Assembly: GCA_030149165.1 (NCBI GenBank) | Contig: JASBRY010000009.1 | Location: 558,001 to 622,000 of the forward strand | Origin: Phycisphaerales bacterium | GTDB lineage: Bacteria > Planctomycetota > Phycisphaerae > Phycisphaerales > UBA1924 | Direction of reading: 5' to 3' | DNA: 64,000 nucleotides | In this document: in pieces, positions 9,033-16,976 of the stretch | Position numbering within the stretch: the first letter of the stretch is position 1 | How the letters are laid out: every line of letters starts with the position of its first letter | Notes under the pieces: model-generated | Seen by the model: only the letters and a program-made list of their open reading frames with translations | Databases searched by the model: none | What the model was told of the DNA's origin: nothing | Position numbers and translations under genes: made by a program

Positions 9033-11225
9033 ATGGATCCGGAAATATCCGTCGTGGAAGAGTACTTCCATACGCAGAGGTTGCACACACCCATGGCCCG
9101 AGGCGATTATCAAACATTCCGTAGAGCAGCACTGATCTGTGTGGTCGGACTCATCGTCCAGACTTTCGTCGCGCTGCTCATGCTGATCTACTCAACTTAC
9201 TCCGGCGATCACGCCGCACGCAGCGCTTCGATCCTCTTCGGATCGGGAGTCATCGTGTGGGCGATCCTGCTCTTCGTCTACGACCAACATCGTCGTGAGC
9301 GGATCGAAGCGATGGAAGCGGAACAGTTCGCAAGCTCAGGCGGAGTATCCGCGAGCGCGTTCTCCGATGCTGGAGATGATCTGCGTGTCGCTGCTCGACG
9401 CTTGGTGTTCATCCAGAAGTGGGTGGTTCCCGCTGCGGGAGTTGTGTTCGCCGCGATCAATATCCTTGCAGGGATCGCGCGTCTTCGTTCGTGGAACGCG
9501 TATTCATCGGACGAGACCTTTATATACAACACCAACATCGTCGGCGCGATGCTCGCGATCGGACTCGCGATTGGCGTTGTCGGCTTTATCTTCGCTCGCT
9601 TCGTCTCAGGGATGGGCAAGATCAATGTTTGGTCCAACCTGCGAGCAGGTGCGGCCCAATCCGTCGCGATCTCCATGGTGGGGGTCTTGCTTGCGGTCGC
9701 CGCGTTCCTTGAGCTTTCGCTCGGACAGATGGGGTTCAAAGCACTGACTCCGATGATCATCCCGATCGGGATGATCGTGCTGGGATGCGAAGTGGTTCTG
9801 AACCTGATCCTTGATGTGTATCGACCACGCAAGCCGGGTGAAGATCCGCGTCCTGCGTTTGATTCTCGATTGCTCGGATTGCTCGCGGCTCCGGATCGGA
9901 TCGCCGCGAATATCGGCGAAGCCGTCAACTACCAGTTCGGTGTCGATGTCACCGGAACCTGGCTCTACCAACTGCTTTCAAAGCTCGTTTTTTGGCTCGT
10001 TGGCATGGGTGTCGCGATCGCGTGGCTGATGACCATGCTGGTCGTTGTCGAACCCCACGAACGCGGATTGATCCTGACCAATGGACGCGTGAGCAGCCCG
10101 ATCTTCAGCTTCGGAGAGCAAGGCGAGAGCGACATCGGACCTGGTCTGCATGTCAAACTACCTTGGCCATTCGCGACCTACGAGACGCCGGTCTCATACT
10201 CGCGCAGCGGTGGTCAACAGGAAGAAGTCCGCACGACGACTGGTGTGCGTGTGCTCCAGCTCGCGGCGAATGCTCCAGACGAAGGCAAAGACACGCCGTT
10301 GATCTGGACCGAATCCCACTCAAGCCGTGAGAAGCTCAATGTTGTTCAGCCGAGCCTTGCTGGTCACGAAGACGAAGACGGCTCCAACTCGCGCGGCGAC
10401 CTGTCGCTCGTGGCGCTTGAAGTCCCGATGCACTTCGTGGTTCGCGATGTGAAGCTGTTCGATCAGTTCGCAGGACCCGGTCAGCGCGAGGATCTGCTGC
10501 AGATGATCGGTCGCCGAGTGGTGACCCAGTATCTTGGTCAGCAATCGATCGATGATGTGCTCGCGCACAATCGGACCCAGATGCTCCCTGAACTGCGGAG
10601 ATTGCTCGAAGAGGCATTCGCACCGCTCAATGAGGGACAAGGTCCCGGCATCGAGATCCTGTTCGTCGGTATGCAAGGGGCGCATCCACCGATCAAGGTC
10701 GCTCCTTCCTTTGAGCGTGTCATCGCGGCTCGTCAGAACCGTGAATCCATGATCGAAGAAGCGAGCCGAGTGGAGATCGCAACCCTGACTGAGGTTGCGG
10801 GATCGGTCGAACTCGCCGAGCAGATTGTTGGGGAGCTCGATCGACTCGAAATCCTCCGCAGAGAAAATGCTGAACAGGTCGCGGTCTCCGAGACCGAGCT
10901 TGAGGTGCAGCGACTGCTCGAGACCGCAGGCGGCGAAGCGGGCGAGAAACTCCTCGACGCCGGCGCTCAACGCTGGACGCGCCACATGTCCGAGCGTGGA
11001 CAGGCGCTGTTGCTTGATGGTCAGCAGCAGGCGTACTCAGCTTCGCCGAGCTTGTACCGATCACAGACTTATTTCAACGCGCTGCTCGATGCGATCGAGA
11101 GCGCTCGTGTGTATTTGACTCCCGCGGATGTGGAATCGCTCCATGTACGCATTGACCTGATGGATCAAGAAGCCGGGACAGATGTCTTCGACCCCGAAGC
11201 GGGCGAAGCGTTGGCTGGTGACTAA
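9033..11225 (+). CDS. Polytopic SPFH-domain (HflK-like) membrane protein
   Basis: This 730-residue protein joins about seven membrane spans (in residues 30-340) to an SPFH/prohibitin-like domain. The SPFH part starts at VVVEPHERGLILTNG, then GPGLHVKLPWPFATYE, the usual HflK signature, and runs to about 590. A helical region rich in Glu and Gln (SETELEVQRLLETAGGEAGE) follows. SPFH proteins oligomerise at membranes and scaffold microdomains or control FtsH; HflK normally has a single span, so the polytopic front end is unusual. The start is uncertain: ATG 9033 is used, ATG 9093 (AGAGG upstream) would shorten it by 20 residues. It is first of six same-strand genes that end at 18965. Confidence 0.85.
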   Translation: MDPEISVVEEYFHTQRLHTPMARGDYQTFRRAALICVVGLIVQTFVALLMLIYSTYSGDHAARSASILFGSGVIVWAILLFVYDQHRRERIEAMEAEQFASSGGVSASAFSDAGDDLRVAARRLVFIQKWVVPAAGVVFAAINILAGIARLRSWNAYSSDETFIYNTNIVGAMLAIGLAIGVVGFIFARFVSGMGKINVWSNLRAGAAQSVAISMVGVLLAVAAFLELSLGQMGFKALTPMIIPIGMIVLGCEVVLNLILDVYRPRKPGEDPRPAFDSRLLGLLAAPDRIAANIGEAVNYQFGVDVTGTWLYQLLSKLVFWLVGMGVAIAWLMTMLVVVEPHERGLILTNGRVSSPIFSFGEQGESDIGPGLHVKLPWPFATYETPVSYSRSGGQQEEVRTTTGVRVLQLAANAPDEGKDTPLIWTESHSSREKLNVVQPSLAGHEDEDGSNSRGDLSLVALEVPMHFVVRDVKLFDQFAGPGQREDLLQMIGRRVVTQYLGQQSIDDVLAHNRTQMLPELRRLLEEAFAPLNEGQGPGIEILFVGMQGAHPPIKVAPSFERVIAARQNRESMIEEASRVEIATLTEVAGSVELAEQIVGELDRLEILRRENAEQVAVSETELEVQRLLETAGGEAGEKLLDAGAQRWTRHMSERGQALLLDGQQQAYSASPSLYRSQTYFNALLDAIESARVYLTPADVESLHVRIDLMDQEAGTDVFDPEAGEALAGD

Positions 11226-11283
11226 GAAGAACGCAGGCGAAAGCGCCTGAAACGACCCCCGATGATGGGGATGGAGATCAACC

Positions 11284-12270
11284 GTGCGATATATCTCGCT
11301 CATTGTGCTTCTGCTGTTTGTGCTTGCGATCCTGAGCTTCAGCATGCTCTACACAGTTCGCTTCACGGAATCTGCGGTCAAGACGACCTTCGGAAAGGCC
11401 GGGGAGAACTCGATCATCACCGAGCCGGGACTGCACTTCAAAGCGCCGTTCCCGATCCAGTCGGTCACCAAGTATGACACGCGCACACGCATCGTGCAGG
11501 CGCGTTCGGAAACGCAGCAGACCGCGGACGACTTCCAGGTCATCGTCGAAGCGTTCCTGACCTACAAGGTCACCGATCCGCTCAAGTTCTTCCGCAGCTT
11601 CTCCAACGCTGGTGATCGTCCGATCGATCACTACATCAAAGCGGAAGACTCCGTCCTCCAGGACCTGCTCCGCTCGGCGCTTGGTGAAACCTCCAAGTTC
11701 TCGATCACCGATCTCTACTCACCCGACCAAGGCGGATCAGCACTCCCTCAGCTCGAAGAGCGCGTCCTCAACACGCTCGCACAAGGCGGCGAGGGTGGCA
11801 ACCCACTCGACGACTACGGCATCGCCGTGACCTTCGTCGGGATCGATCGCATCATCCTCCCAGAGGACACCACCGATGCGGTGATCACTCGCATGGGTGC
11901 GAACCGAGACCGACTCGCAGAACGCTACGAGTCTGAGGGACGCTCCCAAGCTCGCGCGATCGAAGCGAAGGCGAAGTCCGATGCGGACAAGATCCGTGCG
12001 TTCGCGCAGCGCCGTGCCGATGAGATCCTCGCGAAGGGTGAAGCGGAAGCCGCACCATATCTAGCGCAGCAGAACATCAATCCGGAACTCGCGGTGTTCA
12101 TCCAGAATATCCGTCTCATGCGTGAATCCATGGCGAAGAAGTTCACGCTGATCTTCTCGACCTCGGACTACGGCATGCAGCTGTTCGATCCAGAGATCCT
12201 AGAGAAAACGCAGGGCGAACTCCCAGTCCCACAAAGCAACCCAAGCGCCGCAGCAGGTTCGGAGGATTGA
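11284..12270 (+). CDS. SPFH-domain protein, HflC-like
   Basis: HflC-type proteins pair with HflK in a membrane-anchored ring that modulates FtsH. This 328-residue protein has one N-terminal span (residues 4-22), then SPFH strands VRFTESAVKTTFGKAG, EPGLHFKAPFPIQSV and the typical QARSETQQTADDFQV. A coiled helix (SEGRSQARAIEAKAKSDADKI is the conserved HflC run, abbreviated) leads to the C-terminal FTLIFSTSDYGM. The GTG start at 11284 has GGAG eight bases upstream. It is 58 bases downstream of the polytopic SPFH gene and 3 bases ahead of the HflK-like gene, so the three are surely one operon. Confidence 0.9.
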   Translation: MRYISLIVLLLFVLAILSFSMLYTVRFTESAVKTTFGKAGENSIITEPGLHFKAPFPIQSVTKYDTRTRIVQARSETQQTADDFQVIVEAFLTYKVTDPLKFFRSFSNAGDRPIDHYIKAEDSVLQDLLRSALGETSKFSITDLYSPDQGGSALPQLEERVLNTLAQGGEGGNPLDDYGIAVTFVGIDRIILPEDTTDAVITRMGANRDRLAERYESEGRSQARAIEAKAKSDADKIRAFAQRRADEILAKGEAEAAPYLAQQNINPELAVFIQNIRLMRESMAKKFTLIFSTSDYGMQLFDPEILEKTQGELPVPQSNPSAAAGSED

Positions 12271-12273
12271 TCG

Positions 12274-13716
12274 ATGTCAGACAACGATCAACATCTCGAT
12301 GACCTGATCAACGGCGAATCCGCCGAGAAACCGGTCGAGCATCCGGATCATCCGAGCCGGGAAGCGTCGGTGCGTCTGCGTGGCGCCGAGACCGCCCAAG
12401 ATGCCGCGGATCTGGCGCGGATGGATTCCGCGAACCAGTCACTCGCGGATGCACTCAAGATCACCTACGGCTTGCTCAAGTTCGCAATGGTCGTGCTCAT
12501 CGTGCTGTTTGCAGTATCGGGTGTGCAGTCCATCAAAGAAGGCGAGCGAGGAATCAGCGTTCGATTCGGGAAGCAGGTTCGGACAAATCTCGAACCTGGA
12601 TTCCAGTGGTCTTTCCCGTATCCGATCGGTGAGATCGTTCGTGTGGGTGAAGGGGCTGTGGAGATGGCGGTTGCCAAAGAGTTCATGCCCAACATCCCTG
12701 GTGAGCAATCCGACGAGGAAGCACTCGCGATTGATATCGATCGCTTCAACGATTCGTCCACGCTCAATCCCGCACAGGACGGCTCGAACATCACCTCAGA
12801 TTTCAACATCGCTCACACGCAGTGGAGCGTTAACTACCGTCGATCCAACCACGCGTTGTATGTCTCCAACATGATCCCTGAACAAGAACGCGCGATGATG
12901 AAAGCGATCATCCAGCGTGCGGTCGTTCATGTCATCGCGGAGGTCAACATCGACGATCTGCTCAAGAACTCCTCAGAGACCATCTCGGGAAGAGTCCGAG
13001 CGATGGCGCAGGACTCGCTCGACGAGCTCGAATCGGGAATCTCGATCGATCGTGTCGTGCTCACACGCAAGAACGCGGCGTTGTCGCTCCGCTCCAAGTT
13101 CAGTTCGGTCCAGACCGCCGCACAGACTGCTGGTAAGGCACGCGAAGACGCGCTGCTTCTGCGTGACCAGATGCTCAACGAGGTCGCGGGACGCGGCAGC
13201 GATGTGCTGATCGCTCAGATCAATGAGTTCGAGCGGTTGATCGAGTTGGGTCAGACGCAAGCCGCGGAAGAGCAACTCGCGAAGATCGATGCGATCCTCG
13301 AAGGTCGTCCGGTAGAGATCGATGGCGAGGTCTTGGAATCACTCGTCTCCGGCGAGATCTCCGAGATGCTCACGCTCGCACAGACACTCTCATCAAACCG
13401 AGTCAGCCAAGCGATCGCGCAGCTGGAGAACTTTCGCTCGAAGCTCGCGCAGTACGAAGCGAACCCCAAGCTGATGGTCGCTCGCGACTGGTCCAGCGCG
13501 ATGGCTGAGTTTCTCGACAAGGACTTTGTCTCAACGATGGTGCTCCCTGAGGGAGTCAGCGCCGAGCTGTTGATTAATCGTGATCCGGATATTCTGCGAG
13601 AAATCGATCGCGAGAAGAAACGACGAGAAGCACAGGAAACCGTCGATCGCAGGCGTGAAGAGATGCGCCGTTCCTTCTTCCAGACCCAACGTGGTCTCAA
13701 GGAACCAGAGGAGTAA
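12274..13716 (+). CDS. SPFH-domain protein, HflK-like
   Basis: This 480-residue protein carries an N-terminal cytoplasmic tail of about 65 residues, one span (about 70-90), and an SPFH domain starting at GERGISVRFGKQV and EPGFQWSFPYPIGEI, which is the HflK pattern. The C-terminal half is a long, charged, probable coiled coil ending in ETVDRRREEMRRSFFQTQ. It is longer than E. coli HflK (419). GGAGG precedes the ATG. It follows the HflC-like gene by 3 bases and precedes the ABC ATPase by 2. The order HflK-like, HflC-like, HflK-like is not the usual pair. Confidence 0.88.
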   Translation: MSDNDQHLDDLINGESAEKPVEHPDHPSREASVRLRGAETAQDAADLARMDSANQSLADALKITYGLLKFAMVVLIVLFAVSGVQSIKEGERGISVRFGKQVRTNLEPGFQWSFPYPIGEIVRVGEGAVEMAVAKEFMPNIPGEQSDEEALAIDIDRFNDSSTLNPAQDGSNITSDFNIAHTQWSVNYRRSNHALYVSNMIPEQERAMMKAIIQRAVVHVIAEVNIDDLLKNSSETISGRVRAMAQDSLDELESGISIDRVVLTRKNAALSLRSKFSSVQTAAQTAGKAREDALLLRDQMLNEVAGRGSDVLIAQINEFERLIELGQTQAAEEQLAKIDAILEGRPVEIDGEVLESLVSGEISEMLTLAQTLSSNRVSQAIAQLENFRSKLAQYEANPKLMVARDWSSAMAEFLDKDFVSTMVLPEGVSAELLINRDPDILREIDREKKRREAQETVDRRREEMRRSFFQTQRGLKEPEE

Positions 13717-13718
13717 GC

Positions 13719-15020
13719 ATGAGCGTCGCGACGCCTGAACAATCCAGCACAGCACAGAACGCTTCGACCGATACGCGGAGACCTGTCGTCGCGTGTCAAC
13801 AGCTGACCAAAACCTTCAAGGACTTCTGGATGCGCGATCGCGCACGAGCAGTGGACAAGCTGGATCTGGTTGTGCGCGAGAAGGAAATCTTCGGACTCTT
13901 GGGTCCCAACGGCTCTGGAAAGAGCACGACCATCAAACTGATCCTCGGCTTGCTCAAACCAACAAGCGGGCGTGTCATGGTCTTCGATAAACCAACCACG
14001 CATGTCGCGACCAAATCTAGGATCGGATACCTCCCTGAGGAAAGCTACCTCTATCCGTTCCTCAACGCGCGTGAAACACTCGACTACTACGGCAAGCTCT
14101 TCCGTCTTGACGCAAAGACACGCGCCAATCGTATCGATGAGCTGCTCGAGATGGTCGGATTGACGCACGCGCAGTTCCGTCCAGTCCGCGAGTATTCCAA
14201 AGGGATGCAGCGCCGCATCGGGATCGCGCAGGCGCTGATCAATGATCCGGACCTGCTGATCCTCGACGAGCCGACGACGGGACTCGATCCGATCGGGACG
14301 CGTCAGGTCAAGGACCTGATCCTTGAACTGGGACGGAGAGGCAAATCGATCATCCTGTCGAGTCACCTGCTCACTGATGTCGAAGATGTCGTCGATCGGA
14401 TGGTCATCCTCTACGGCGGCAAGATCCGCGGCGAGGGAACCTGCGAGGAACTGCTCTCGTCCAAAGAGCGCACGACGATCGAGACCGATGAGCTCGACGA
14501 CGCGACGATCGCAGAGATCGACGAGGTGATCCGCAGAAGATCCTCAGGCGGGAAGTCCATCCTCTCTGTCAGCTCCCCTCGACAACGACTCGAAGAACTC
14601 TTCCTCGGCATTGTCGAGAAAGCACAGGCGGATCGCATGAGCACCTCAGGTGTGACCAAAGGCGGAGAGACTGCGTCGTTCCTCAAGTCCGCGGCCGCAG
14701 CGGCTCCTGTTGTTGGGGACGAACTCATCGAAAGCCTGCTGAACAACACAGATGAATCGACGGATACTCCGGAACAAGAGGCTCCACAAGCTGAGTCTGC
14801 TGATGAAGCAGCCCCAGTGGTCGAGTCCACTGAAGATACGGATTCCGGATTGATCAGTGAACTGCTCAATGACTCGGATGAGGTTGCTGATGAGCCTGTG
14901 ACGCATTCTCCTGAAGCGAGTGCGCCGACCGAACCAGAGCACAAGTCAGAAGAGTATGACGAGAGCGTGATTGATTCATTGCTTGATGGGAGCGACGAAG
15001 AGCCGGAGAACAAAGGGTGA
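13719..15020 (+). CDS. ABC transporter ATP-binding protein with acidic C-terminal tail
   Basis: The protein energises an exporter by ATP hydrolysis. The ATPase domain (about 25-310) has Walker A GPNGSGKST, Q-loop region GYLPEES, a signature YSKGMQRR in place of LSGGQ (as in the CcmA/DrrA and NatA group), Walker B LLILDEPTTGLDP and the switch His in LSSHLL. After about residue 310 comes a tail of about 120 residues rich in Glu, Asp, Ser and Thr, with repeats of the type ESLLNN, SELLND and DSLLDG. The tail has no obvious fold and is unusual for the family. GAGGAG precedes the ATG. The stop overlaps the start of the permease (GTGA). Confidence 0.93.
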   Translation: MSVATPEQSSTAQNASTDTRRPVVACQQLTKTFKDFWMRDRARAVDKLDLVVREKEIFGLLGPNGSGKSTTIKLILGLLKPTSGRVMVFDKPTTHVATKSRIGYLPEESYLYPFLNARETLDYYGKLFRLDAKTRANRIDELLEMVGLTHAQFRPVREYSKGMQRRIGIAQALINDPDLLILDEPTTGLDPIGTRQVKDLILELGRRGKSIILSSHLLTDVEDVVDRMVILYGGKIRGEGTCEELLSSKERTTIETDELDDATIAEIDEVIRRRSSGGKSILSVSSPRQRLEELFLGIVEKAQADRMSTSGVTKGGETASFLKSAAAAAPVVGDELIESLLNNTDESTDTPEQEAPQAESADEAAPVVESTEDTDSGLISELLNDSDEVADEPVTHSPEASAPTEPEHKSEEYDESVIDSLLDGSDEEPENKG

Positions 15021-16966
15021 GTCTGAGCAATCGAATCAGTGCGATTGATCGGTACCAACGCGGGCGAACCTTCAAAATCGCCGCGACAGTGGTCGTGCTG
15101 CTGGGTCTGTTGACTTACGCGGGTTTTTCGATCGTAAGCTCGACCACGGCTGAGAATGCAGATTGGGTCTCGGACATCCCAGAGATGCTCGAGGACCAGA
15201 ACGGGAATCTCATCCCCAACCCAATCGCGCAGCGGAACGAGCAGCTCCGCTCGATTCTCGATGTCTCTCAATCACCAATTAATGGCGTGATCAGTGTCTC
15301 GCTGATCATGGGATTCTTGATCATCATCATCTGGTTGGGCCTTGGGCTGACATATGTTGGCACCATCACCCTCGTCGCCTTGATTGGCTGGCCCTTATAT
15401 TCACTCGGCGGTCCCGGCTGGTCTGGACTCGGATTCGTGATCATCGGAGTGACGCTGCTCATGCTGACCTTCACAGTACTCTTGCGAGGACTGCGTCTGG
15501 CGCTGAGCAACGCGCATCCGATCACCACGATCGCTCGCAATGTGCTCGCTGAAGCGATCCGGATGAAGATCTCGCTCGTGTTTATCCTCCTGCTCGCGGT
15601 GATGCTCTCGATCATGCCGATCATGCTCGATGCGGATCAGCCCTTGCGTTATCGAGTGCAGGGTTTCTTGCAGTGGTCCACAGGGATGTCGTTCTGGTTG
15701 ATCGCGCTCTTAGTGGTCTTCTTCAGCGCCGCGACCGTTTCATATGAGCAGCGCGAGAAGGTCATTTGGCAGACCATGACCAAACCAGTCGCGGCTTGGC
15801 AGTACATCCTCGGCAAATGGCTCGGGGTCACGCTCCTCGCAGGGATGCTTCTCGCCGTCGCGGGACTCGGGACCTTCCAGTTTACCGAATACCTCCGATC
15901 TCAAAAAGCACTGGGTGAAGTGGCGCCATATCAAGCGAGCGAGGGACGCATGATGACGGAGGATCGGATGATCCTCGAAACACAGGTCCTCTCGGCTCGC
16001 AAGTCCCTCAATCCGGTGCTTCCATTCCATCCGATGGATGCGGAGTTTGATGCAGCGCTTGAAGCGGAGATCGCTCAAGAACGACAGCTCCAGACAGACT
16101 TCAACCCGACCCCGAGCATGAAAGCCGGGATGCGGATGAAACTCTACGAAGAAGCGGTTAGCGATTACCGCTCGATCGATCCGCGTTATGAGGGGTACGC
16201 AACCTTCTCATTCACTGGACTTGAGGAAGCGAAGCGACTCGGTCAGCCGCTTACTTTGCGGTACAAAATCAATGCGGAAGGCAACCGTCCAGATATCTTC
16301 TACGCGGTGACCTTTGTCTTTGAATCCGGCGCGATCTTCCCTCGCAAGCAAACCGGTCTCGGATTCTCGCACACTTTTACGATCGACTCGGCGCTCATCA
16401 ATAATCAGGGTGAGCTCAATATGCAGATCTACAACGGCGAGCTCGGTCTGGATCGCAACGACAACTTCTCGCTGCGTCCGAATCCAGGAACGATGACCAT
16501 CCCGCCGGACGGGTTGGAAGTCTCTTATCAGGTTGGGTCGTACGCGGGGAACTTTGTCCGCATCATGACCGTCCTCTGGATCAAGCTCGCGCTGATCGCG
16601 ATGATCTCCGTATGGGCCGCATCGTTCGCCTCATTCCCAGTTGCATGTCTGATGTCGATCGCTGTGTTCCTGATCGGTGAATCGGCTGGATTCGTCCAGT
16701 CCGCACTCCCGGCTTGGCAGATGGACACCGAATCAGTGGTGGGGGTCTTTAGGACATTGATCTACCACTTCGCAGACACCGTCTCGGGATTCTTCTCGAT
16801 CTATCACGAGCTCAAACCAACACAGCGCATCGCCGATGGCCGATTGTTGGGGTGGGGACAGGTCTCCTCAGGGGTGCTCGTCCTGAGTCTCGCGACCGGC
16901 GTGTTCTACTTCTTCAGCGTATACATCTTCCGCAAGCGTCAGCTCGCGATCTATTCGGGTCAGTAG
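15017..16966 (+). CDS. ABC-2 type transporter permease (second of two)
   Basis: This 649-residue integral membrane protein is the partner of the ATPase it overlaps by 4 bases. An N-terminal span (about 20-40) and a pair of spans near 95-150 are followed by the permease core, with VLAEAIRMKISLVF and the coupling helix SYEQREKVIWQTMTKPV. A large extracytoplasmic domain of about 230 residues (about 290-520) is rich in beta strands, and the last spans lie at 525-640. The start codon is GTG. The large exposed domain distinguishes it from simple drug exporters and suggests it handles a protein or envelope substrate. Confidence 0.88.
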   Translation: MSLSNRISAIDRYQRGRTFKIAATVVVLLGLLTYAGFSIVSSTTAENADWVSDIPEMLEDQNGNLIPNPIAQRNEQLRSILDVSQSPINGVISVSLIMGFLIIIIWLGLGLTYVGTITLVALIGWPLYSLGGPGWSGLGFVIIGVTLLMLTFTVLLRGLRLALSNAHPITTIARNVLAEAIRMKISLVFILLLAVMLSIMPIMLDADQPLRYRVQGFLQWSTGMSFWLIALLVVFFSAATVSYEQREKVIWQTMTKPVAAWQYILGKWLGVTLLAGMLLAVAGLGTFQFTEYLRSQKALGEVAPYQASEGRMMTEDRMILETQVLSARKSLNPVLPFHPMDAEFDAALEAEIAQERQLQTDFNPTPSMKAGMRMKLYEEAVSDYRSIDPRYEGYATFSFTGLEEAKRLGQPLTLRYKINAEGNRPDIFYAVTFVFESGAIFPRKQTGLGFSHTFTIDSALINNQGELNMQIYNGELGLDRNDNFSLRPNPGTMTIPPDGLEVSYQVGSYAGNFVRIMTVLWIKLALIAMISVWAASFASFPVACLMSIAVFLIGESAGFVQSALPAWQMDTESVVGVFRTLIYHFADTVSGFFSIYHELKPTQRIADGRLLGWGQVSSGVLVLSLATGVFYFFSVYIFRKRQLAIYSGQ

Positions 16967-16976
16967 GAGCATCACC

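Noticed and set aside
13251-14366. Open frame of 371 codons on the minus strand opposite the SPFH and ABC genes
   Set aside because: It crosses the end of the HflK-like gene and the start of the ATPase gene, both well supported, and has no motif of its own.
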